Positions 1-5,228 of a stretch of 7,245 bases of DNA are shown piece after piece (within the stretch, counting starts at the first letter, position 1; every line of letters begins with the position of its first letter). The translations under genes were made by a program, and so were the position numbers. The stretch spans positions 1-7,245 of the forward strand of contig DTYT01000230.1 in assembly GCA_012961745.1 (NCBI GenBank). The letters run 5' to 3'. This DNA comes from Kiritimatiellia bacterium (GTDB lineage: Bacteria > Verrucomicrobiota > Kiritimatiellia > B70-G9). The notes under the pieces are model-generated. The model was not told the DNA's origin and did no database searches. It saw nothing but the letters and a program-made list of their open reading frames with translations.

Positions 1-751
1 CCGCGCGCGCAAGCGCCGCGGCCAGGGCCTGCCGCCGGGATGGTGTCAGCCGCCCCCGTTCCTCCAGCAGATCCTTCGCCCGGACCACGATCCGCGGGAA
101 CTGCATGAACACCTGCGCCTCGTGGCTGGAAATGCTGCCCGCGCGTTGACGCCAGGTACAAAGCTCGGAGGGCACGTGGCGCAATCCGCCGCCCAGGCAC
201 GCAATTCTCAGATTGAGATCGAATTCCTGGGCACAGGGCAACTCCTCGTCAAATCCACCGGCCGTCTCCAGCAACCCCCTCGGGTACAGGGCCGACGTCG
301 TCAGAACCGGGGAACGGAGCAAGAACTCTACCGGGTCCCCCCCCGTATATGGCCTGAGCACAGGGATCCTTACCGCTTCTCCCGAGAACGACACGATCCG
401 GCAATCGCAGAAAACTATTTCCTGGCGGGAAGCCCCGGCCGCCTGCAACTGCCGCGCAATTTTTTCCGGATGCAGCAGGTCGTCCGCATCAAGGAATTGC
501 AGGTAGCCGCCGCGAGCCATCCGCCAGCCCCGGTTGCGCGCCGCGGCGGCCCCCCGATGGGGTTCCTGCAGTAGTTTCACCCGCTTCCCGAACCGCCTCA
601 CCACCTCCGCGGTTCCATCGGTCGACCCGTCGTCCACCACGATGACCTCCACCGAGGGATGAGTCTGGGCCAGGGCGCTCCGGATAGCCTCGCCGACATA
701 CTCCGCCGCCTGGAAGCAGGGAATGACCACGCTAACCAGCTCGTCGTTCAT
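1..751 (-). CDS. Family 2 glycosyltransferase, 3' end cut off by the window edge
   Basis: I translated this frame by hand: 250 complete codons without a stop, running off the left edge. It predicts a cytoplasmic GT-A fold glycosyltransferase that moves a sugar from a nucleotide-sugar donor to a growing lipid-linked glycan. Visible family 2 motifs in order: the opening strand VSVVIPCF (residues 6-13), the nucleotide-binding VVDDGSTD (38-45), the RGAAAARNRG segment (66-75), the metal-binding LDADD (87-91, DxD at 88-90), and AGGFDEE (164-170) followed by QEFDLNLR (175-182), where the catalytic acidic residue usually lies. Donor and acceptor cannot be read from sequence. The ATG at 751 places the first strand normally. 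An in-frame ATG at 778 would add nine residues, and a TGA lies a few codons above that. No strong Shine-Dalgarno is seen at either start. An eight-G run falls at codons 136-139. It is the last gene of the visible operon. Confidence 0.93.
   Translation of the reverse strand, partial: MNDELVSVVIPCFQAAEYVGEAIRSALAQTHPSVEVIVVDDGSTDGTAEVVRRFGKRVKLLQEPHRGAAAARNRGWRMARGGYLQFLDADDLLHPEKIARQLQAAGASRQEIVFCDCRIVSFSGEAVRIPVLRPYTGGDPVEFLLRSPVLTTSALYPRGLLETAGGFDEELPCAQEFDLNLRIACLGGGLRHVPSELCTWRQRAGSISSHEAQVFMQFPRIVVRAKDLLEERGRLTPSRRQALAAALARA
337..344 (-). repeat. G8 homopolymer inside the glycosyltransferase gene
   Basis: Eight consecutive C on the plus strand read as eight G in the coding strand, spanning the codons for Thr136-Gly-Gly-Asp139. 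The frame is intact at this length. Gain or loss of one base would truncate the protein. It is the longest mononucleotide run I noticed in the window; the next is a G7 at 6357-6363. Confidence 0.85.
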
Positions 752-900
752 TTGCTGCCCGAGCCCCAGCGGAGGCATCCCCGGCGCGCATAATCATCGA
801 CGGGGGGCTCTTCCCGCCCGCGGGGCCGTGACCCGCCGGACTTCGTCCCCGTCGCTTCCCGGAGTCGGGAGAGCGCCTCCGGCAGACGCCTGTTTCTCAT
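748..900 (-). CDS. Doubtful small ORF, 50 aa, basic, unknown function
   Basis: This ORF would fill most of the 177-base gap between the pyruvyl transferase and glycosyltransferase genes. It begins with ATG at 900, 28 bases after the preceding stop at 929, and its TGA (750-748) overlaps the glycosyltransferase ATG (751-749) as ATGA, the arrangement seen at other junctions here. Third codon positions are clearly G/C-rich and second positions least so, as expected for coding DNA in a high-GC genome. Against it, there is no good ribosome site, no recognised domain, and a low-complexity composition rich in Arg, Gly and Pro with net positive charge. The frame continues upstream to an ATG at 1005, but that version would overlap the pyruvyl transferase by 77 bases and is less likely. 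It may simply be non-coding spacer. Confidence 0.28.
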   Translation of the reverse strand: MRNRRLPEALSRLREATGTKSGGSRPRGREEPPVDDYARRGCLRWGSGSK

Positions 901-928
901 TCGGCAAGTTCCCGATGCGCACCCCGGG
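752..928 (-). other. Largest intergenic gap; no promoter or terminator recognised
   Basis: This 177-base stretch separates two co-directional genes. On the minus strand it holds competing short inverted repeats: CCGGAG with CTCCGG across a 12-base loop, and TCCCG/CGGGA around a 4-base loop (plus strand about 857-870). There is also a GC-rich block near 807-826. None is followed by a T-run, so I do not call an intrinsic terminator. I see no convincing -35/-10 pair. The 50-codon ORF at 748-900 is the only candidate content. Confidence 0.5.
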
Positions 929-2059
929 TCAACCGAAAAGAAGCTGATCCACTTCCTTCCACATCCTGCGGACCTTGCGCCGGTTGACTTCGGCACGCTC
1001 GGCAATCCCTTTGGTCAGCAAGCGTCGGGCGTCGTCATCCGTGAGCAGCTCGAGGGTTTCGTTGACGCGCCTCCGGTCGCTATTCAACGGCAGGCACAAT
1101 CGAGGTATCCCGTAATCCGAGAAGAGCTCATCGTACTTGTGCGCCCAGCCGACCGCGGCCGCCGGGACGCCTTGCGACAGGGTCGCAACCAGGGCATGGT
1201 AGCGCGAGGCGAACACGAGGGTCGCCGTGCCCAGGATGCCTTTCAGTACTACCGGGTCGGCCTCGCAAATGGTGGGCAGAGGACGCCCGCCCGCCTCATA
1301 TATGCGGGCTACCAGGGCGCGATCCTCGCGCTGCTCGTGCAGAAGCAATATCGGCGTGAAGCCCCGGCGGATCAGATGGTCGCAGACGCTTCTCAGCATC
1401 CCGAAATAGGTGGCCGCCCGGTTCCGGTCCGCCTTGAGGATCATGCTGTTGGGCACGATGGCCGCGGAGTGCGGGGGGAGGCTGCGACCCTCGGGCAGGT
1501 GACCTTCCACCAGGTGAGTGATATCCGGCGCGACCGACACGTGGTCGGAGCGGCCCCCGCACGTTACCGCATGACGATACGAGACCGCATCCCGGGCGTA
1601 GACCAGGTCCGCCGTTCCTTTGATCTGCACGTAGAGATGCCGCAGCCGCGCATCCCCGAACGGACCGAAGGCCTGCGGCAACAGGGCGATCCTGGCTCCG
1701 TGGCGCCGCGCCTCGCGGAAATCACGCAACGCACCGCGTGCCGGTCCCTCGCCCCACGGGTCCCCGAAGGCATATCCCGAGGCGTCCAGAACCGCGGAAA
1801 TCTCTCCGGGCGCCACCAGCCCGTAACGGCGGCGGTAGGACTGATGAAGAACCAGAGGCAGCATTCGACCCCTCAGCCCCAGGCGGGGGACGGCCAGGCG
1901 GGTATAGAGCCCGTAGCGGGCGCGCTGCTCATAGGTGCCTGTGTAAGCGCTCACCACAAAGCGAATATCGCGGCGGCCGGAGTAATGCGCCAGGATGGCC
2001 CGGAGCATAAGCTCCGCGCCCTTGTTCTCGAACCCCACCCCCCGGATCTCGATGTTCAC
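929..2059 (-). CDS. Polysaccharide pyruvyl transferase family protein
   Basis: A 376-residue protein of the WcaK/CsaB/ExoV-type family (Pfam PF04230). Characterised members transfer the enolpyruvyl group of phosphoenolpyruvate to sugar hydroxyls, usually giving a pyruvate ketal on exopolysaccharide, capsule or wall glycan. Family signatures: the N-terminal GFENKGAELM (9-18), AVLDASGYAFGD (89-100) which resembles the family's usual acidic/Gly segment, ALLPQAFGPFG (125-135), YARD (154-157), and the strongly conserved SRYHALVATLSQGVP (285-299) followed by GWAHKYDEL (304-312). It has no signal peptide and should be cytoplasmic. Its start is GTG (2059-2057), which overlaps the TGA of the nitroreductase-like gene as GTGA. 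An AGGAG lies 12 bases upstream, a rather long spacing. The overlap suggests coupled translation with the flavoprotein. Which sugar it modifies is not determinable, and some family members may do other chemistry. Confidence 0.9.
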   Translation of the reverse strand: MNIEIRGVGFENKGAELMLRAILAHYSGRRDIRFVVSAYTGTYEQRARYGLYTRLAVPRLGLRGRMLPLVLHQSYRRRYGLVAPGEISAVLDASGYAFGDPWGEGPARGALRDFREARRHGARIALLPQAFGPFGDARLRHLYVQIKGTADLVYARDAVSYRHAVTCGGRSDHVSVAPDITHLVEGHLPEGRSLPPHSAAIVPNSMILKADRNRAATYFGMLRSVCDHLIRRGFTPILLLHEQREDRALVARIYEAGGRPLPTICEADPVVLKGILGTATLVFASRYHALVATLSQGVPAAAVGWAHKYDELFSDYGIPRLCLPLNSDRRRVNETLELLTDDDARRLLTKGIAERAEVNRRKVRRMWKEVDQLLFG

Positions 2060-3078
2060 GATGGGTAATAACTCCTGAGTTGTTCCAGTGATCGCCTGTC
2101 CGCCCGTCCCACCAGTCCCTCGGGATCCGGCTTGCCGAAGACCACTGCCAGCACCGCCTGTTCGTCAGGTTCCAGGCCGAGAAACCGTGAAAGACGGCGC
2201 GACTGGGCTTGGACATCGGGGCAGTTGACGCAGCATCCGCCCAGTCCCAACGTTTCCAGCGCAAGCAGGAACAGCATGGCGCACAACCCGGCCTCCACGT
2301 GCACAAGATGGCGGTCGCGGGGATGCTCGAAGGCCCTCATCCGTCCCACGATCACCGCCATGGCGGGCACGTTGGCCGCATACTCCTCCGCCCCCGTCAG
2401 CAGGCCGGCCGCCACGGCGGCCACCTCAGGTCGGTCCAGCACCACGAAGCGCAACGGCTGACGATTGCAGGCGCTCGGCGCCAGCCGGACGATCTCCAAT
2501 GCCCGTTCAATACTCTCCCGCCCGACTTTTTCTTCCAGGAACCAGCGCACTGATCTTCGCCGCTGCGCCAGTTGACGCAGCCGGTCCGTCGAGACGGCCG
2601 GCGTTTCCCTTTCCCTTTCCTTTCGCACGACGGGTGCGCGGGAAGCGAGGCCCGTTTCCCCCGCCCGATGCAGGAACTCCTCGCGGGCCGCGGCCACGAC
2701 CCCGCCATTCTCCACCACCGCAAAATACGCCCGCAGAACGTCGACGGCCCAGCAGAGATCAGCGTCCCGCGCCGGCTCCCTGCCGCGCAACCGCAGCAGC
2801 AGCCCCAGATCCTCCACCGTACGGCCGATGTAGGTCAAAGCGAAGCGGTTCCTGCGGTTTCTGGTCCCCAGCGCCTTCTCCAGGCGGTGGATATTGCGGC
2901 GCAGACGGTAGGCGACCGCGGCGGGGTCGTCCCGCGACTGCGCCCGCAATCCGCTCCATACCAGACGGGCCTCGCGCAAAAGGCCCGCCAGGAGAAGCAA
3001 CCAACGCGTGGGTGGCGCATCGCGCAACCGGCCGAATATCCGGCGGCACAGGGTCTTCGCTCGCGGTCCGGCGTTCAT
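2056..3078 (-). CDS. Nitroreductase-family flavoprotein with long N-terminal helical extension
   Basis: A 340-residue protein. The C-terminal half (about 165-340) is a nitroreductase fold (PF00881), which binds FMN and uses NAD(P)H in characterised members. Motifs: RRRSVRWF (173-180, phosphate-binding arginines), LAPSACNRQPLRF (199-211), LGLGGCCVNCP (277-287) and LAVVFGKPDPEG (310-321). Residues 1 to about 160 form a separate, mostly helical, Arg- and Leu-rich region containing RNIHRLEKAL (61-70). From memory, a similar HRxEKGL segment recurs in nitroreductase-like proteins of polysaccharide loci. A charged linker KERERE (153-158) joins the halves. Three cysteines cluster at 282, 283 and 286. 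It overlaps the pyruvyl transferase start by four bases, so the two probably act together. The substrate is unknown; activity on nitro compounds is not implied. The ATG at 3078 lacks a clear Shine-Dalgarno. Confidence 0.85.
   Translation of the reverse strand: MNAGPRAKTLCRRIFGRLRDAPPTRWLLLLAGLLREARLVWSGLRAQSRDDPAAVAYRLRRNIHRLEKALGTRNRRNRFALTYIGRTVEDLGLLLRLRGREPARDADLCWAVDVLRAYFAVVENGGVVAAAREEFLHRAGETGLASRAPVVRKERERETPAVSTDRLRQLAQRRRSVRWFLEEKVGRESIERALEIVRLAPSACNRQPLRFVVLDRPEVAAVAAGLLTGAEEYAANVPAMAVIVGRMRAFEHPRDRHLVHVEAGLCAMLFLLALETLGLGGCCVNCPDVQAQSRRLSRFLGLEPDEQAVLAVVFGKPDPEGLVGRADRRSLEQLRSYYPS
2072..2076 (-). promoter_or_regulatory. Possible Shine-Dalgarno for the pyruvyl transferase gene
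   Basis: The coding strand reads AGGAG here, inside the last codons of the flavoprotein gene and 12 bases before the GTG start. The spacing is longer than ideal, so coupling through the GTGA overlap may matter more. Confidence 0.45.
2604..2623 (-). repeat. Short TTTCCC tandem repeat in the flavoprotein linker
   Basis: The plus strand holds two full TTTCCC units followed by TTTCC and TTT. On the coding strand it encodes the charged KERERE linker between the N-terminal region and the nitroreductase domain. Because the unit is six bases, copy-number change would lengthen or shorten the linker by two residues without shifting frame. Confidence 0.7.
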
Positions 3079-3085
3079 GCATCTG

Positions 3086-3100
3086 CGGGAAGGTATCCCG
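3086..3100 (-). other. Small hairpin just upstream of the flavoprotein start
   Basis: A perfect 5-base inverted repeat, CGGGA/TCCCG with a 5-base loop, sits in the 45-base gap between the ABC ATPase stop and the flavoprotein ATG, where a ribosome site would be expected. No T-run follows, so it is not an intrinsic terminator. It may be chance in GC-rich DNA or may dampen initiation of the next gene. Confidence 0.3.
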
Positions 3101-3123
3101 TACTCCCGTCGATCACCCGCGCC

Positions 3124-4380
3124 TCAACCACTGCTTTGCACATCCCACACCGCATCGGGCACGTACGGCCCGCAACGCGCAGGCAACATCTTGCCGGTGC
3201 GGTAGACATCGCGCTCGTGAACGGTGAACGATATACCATCTACAGTATCTACCGGCTGCTCCGTGGCTGTCAAAACCAGCATGAGACTGTACTCTCCCGG
3301 CATCAGCCGCAGATTTCGCACCCGGCAGCGCAATACGAAGGCGCCTTCCAGAGCAATCCGCCCGGGGTACTGGTATCGCGTGTGAAAGGTGGTCACCCTC
3401 TGCCCCAGCACTCCCATAACGCGAATGCCGCAGGCGACGTCGATCAACCTCTCGGCACAGGATCCGCTGATCTCAACGATGAGGTCCTCTCCCACCCCGA
3501 TCGTATTCACGCAACGTCCGTGGCGGTCGAGAAATCGGACACGATGCATCACCGGATTGACGCCCCGCGGCCGTCCGCCATGCCGCCGGAGATCTATATC
3601 CCCCTGGACCGGACCCCGGTCCAGGAGATAGCGCGCAACGACCTCCTCGGGCTTGCCATCGCATTCCAGGCGCCCCCCGCGCAGCAGAATCACGCGCGAA
3701 CACAACCCTTCGATGGCGGCCATGTTGTGACTCACGAAGAGAACCGTCCACCCGCTGCCGGCGACCTCCGTCATCTTTCCAGTGCACTTTTTCTGGAAGG
3801 CCGCATCTCCCACCGCCAGTACTTCGTCGACCAGAAGGATCTCGGGCTCCAGGTGCGCAGCCACCGCAAAGGCCAACCGCACGTACATTCCGCTGGAATA
3901 CCGCTTCACCGGCGTATCGATGAACCGCTCGAGTTCTGCGAAAGCTACTATCTGGTCGAACTTACGCTCTATTTCCCGCCGACGCATTCCGAGGATCGCC
4001 CCGCTCAGAAAGACGTTCTCCCGGCCGGTGAGCTCCGGGTGGAATCCAGTTCCCACCTCCAGCAGGCTGCCCACCCGGCCGCAGATTTCCGCCCGGCCGC
4101 GGGTAGGGCACGTTATACGGGAAAGAATCTTGAGCAGGGTCGTCTTGCCCGCCCCGTTCGGACCGATCACTCCCAGGACTTCGCCCGGCCGCACGAGGAA
4201 ACTGACTCCGTCCAGCGCCCAGATATACTCATCCTTCCGCCAGTCGCGGCCCAAGAACCGCACACCCAGTCCGCGGACGCCGCGCGCCACTGCTCCGCGC
4301 AACGTCCGGTAGCGCTCTTGCAGACGCCCGATGCGGTAACGCTTGGCGATATCCTCGGCTCTGATGGCGATCTCCGCCAT
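3124..4380 (-). CDS. wzt: ABC polysaccharide exporter ATPase with C-terminal Wzt-type glycan-binding domain
   Basis: With the ATG at 4380 this is a 418-residue protein. It pairs with the adjacent permease to drive export of lipid-linked O-antigen or capsule glycan across the inner membrane. The nucleotide-binding domain spans about 1-250: Walker A GPNGAGKT (73-80), the LLEVGTGFHPELTGREN region (107-122) typical of polysaccharide exporters, ABC signature YSSGM (161-165), Walker B ILLVDE (181-186) and switch histidine in SHN (217-219). Residues about 255-418 are a beta-rich extension matching the Wzt C-terminal domain, which in E. coli O8/O9a recognises the modified chain end. A GTG at 4398 overlaps the permease TGA and is in frame, giving 424 residues. 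I prefer 4380 because GGAGG lies seven bases before it. Length and domain order are normal for the family. Confidence 0.93.
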   Translation of the reverse strand: MAEIAIRAEDIAKRYRIGRLQERYRTLRGAVARGVRGLGVRFLGRDWRKDEYIWALDGVSFLVRPGEVLGVIGPNGAGKTTLLKILSRITCPTRGRAEICGRVGSLLEVGTGFHPELTGRENVFLSGAILGMRRREIERKFDQIVAFAELERFIDTPVKRYSSGMYVRLAFAVAAHLEPEILLVDEVLAVGDAAFQKKCTGKMTEVAGSGWTVLFVSHNMAAIEGLCSRVILLRGGRLECDGKPEEVVARYLLDRGPVQGDIDLRRHGGRPRGVNPVMHRVRFLDRHGRCVNTIGVGEDLIVEISGSCAERLIDVACGIRVMGVLGQRVTTFHTRYQYPGRIALEGAFVLRCRVRNLRLMPGEYSLMLVLTATEQPVDTVDGISFTVHERDVYRTGKMLPARCGPYVPDAVWDVQSSG

Positions 4381-4387
4381 GCGTTTG

Positions 4388-4392
4388 CCTCC
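4388..4392 (-). promoter_or_regulatory. Shine-Dalgarno that decides the Wzt start
   Basis: The coding strand reads GGAGG followed by seven bases and then ATG at 4380. It lies downstream of the alternative GTG at 4398, so it cannot serve that start. This favours the ATG and the shorter protein. Confidence 0.75.
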
Positions 4393-4394
4393 GC

Positions 4395-5228
4395 TCACAC
4401 GATATCCGCCATCTGGGATTCGATCTTCCGGAAGAAATAGACCGCGACGATGAACAGGGACAGGCCCGCCGCAAGGGAAAAGAAGAGGCCGGACATATCA
4501 AGCGCAGTGCCCAGTACCGCCGAACGGTAGCCGTTCACCACGCCGGTCATGGGGTTCAGGGCCAACAGGAACCTCCAGCGGGCAGGTACCGCGCGGGCCG
4601 AATAGATCACCGGCGTCAAGTACATCCATATCTGTACCATGAAGGGAACGATGTACCGGAAATCGCGGTACGCGGCGTTCAGGGCACTGAACAGGGTTCC
4701 CACTCCCAGAGCGATGAACACCGTCAACAGCACCAGCGCTGGCACCAGCATCAGGGAAATGCGCAAAGGGACGTGGTAATACATCATCAGCCCCGCCAGG
4801 ATACTGAAAGAAATCCCGAAATCCACCAGACACGCCCCGATCGAGGCCAGCGGTATGATCAGCCGTGGGAAATACACTTTGCGGATCAGGTTGGCCGCCC
4901 CGACGACGCTCTGACTGCTTCGCTGCAGCGATTCCGAGAAGAACTGCCACGGCAACAATCCGGCGTAGACGAAGATCGGATAGGGGAATCCTTCCGAGTC
5001 CAGCCGCGCCAGCTTCCCGAAGACCGCGCTGAACACCACCAGCTTGAGGAAGGGCTGCAGAAACGCCCATCCCACTCCCAGCATGGTCTGCTTGTACCTC
5101 ACCTTGACATCCCGCCAGGTGAGGAAATAGAGCAGCTCGCGGTACTGCCAGATCTCCCGCCAGTCGATCCGGGGCCAGCGTCCGGGAGGAAGCACCACTA
5201 CCCGGCTGCCCTGTGAGACTCTTCTCAA
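4395..5228 (-). CDS. wzm: ABC polysaccharide exporter permease (Wzm-like, ABC-2 type)
   Basis: A 277-residue integral membrane protein, the transmembrane partner of the downstream ATPase. The N-terminal cytoplasmic segment contains YRELLYFLTWRDVKVRYKQT (29-48), a hallmark amphipathic region of this exporter family, followed by LGVGWAFLQP (50-59). About six hydrophobic segments follow (roughly 58-72, 83-97, 124-150, 158-182, 192-210, 246-266), with the conserved NPMTGVVNGYRSAVLG (225-240) before the last one. Length is normal for Wzm. The start is TTG at 5228, overlapping the TGA of the preceding gene as TTGA; a GGAGG seven bases upstream supports this unusual start. Its stop is 14 bases before the ATPase ATG. 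Together the two form the export unit; teichoic-acid-type exporters (TagG/TarG) are the nearest alternative, but the Wzt tail on the ATPase favours O-antigen or capsule. Confidence 0.93.
   Translation of the reverse strand: MRRVSQGSRVVVLPPGRWPRIDWREIWQYRELLYFLTWRDVKVRYKQTMLGVGWAFLQPFLKLVVFSAVFGKLARLDSEGFPYPIFVYAGLLPWQFFSESLQRSSQSVVGAANLIRKVYFPRLIIPLASIGACLVDFGISFSILAGLMMYYHVPLRISLMLVPALVLLTVFIALGVGTLFSALNAAYRDFRYIVPFMVQIWMYLTPVIYSARAVPARWRFLLALNPMTGVVNGYRSAVLGTALDMSGLFFSLAAGLSLFIVAVYFFRKIESQMADIV

Noticed and set aside
752..928. Inverted repeats read as a rho-independent terminator
   Set aside because: Stems are only 5-6 bases, compete with each other, and have no T-run; such repeats are common in GC-rich spacers.
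748..1005. 85-codon version of the small gap ORF
   Set aside because: Starting at 1005 would overlap the well-supported end of the pyruvyl transferase by 77 bases; only the 900 start is compatible with the compact layout.
1139..2068. 309-codon open frame on the plus strand
   Set aside because: Antisense shadow of the pyruvyl transferase gene, with the same Arg/Gln/Pro-rich, motif-free composition.
2572..4440. 622-codon open frame on the plus strand
   Set aside because: It lies wholly opposite the flavoprotein and Wzt genes, whose minus-strand motifs are unmistakable. Its product is rich in His, Gln, Pro and Arg with no domain, as expected for the antisense frame of GC3-rich genes.
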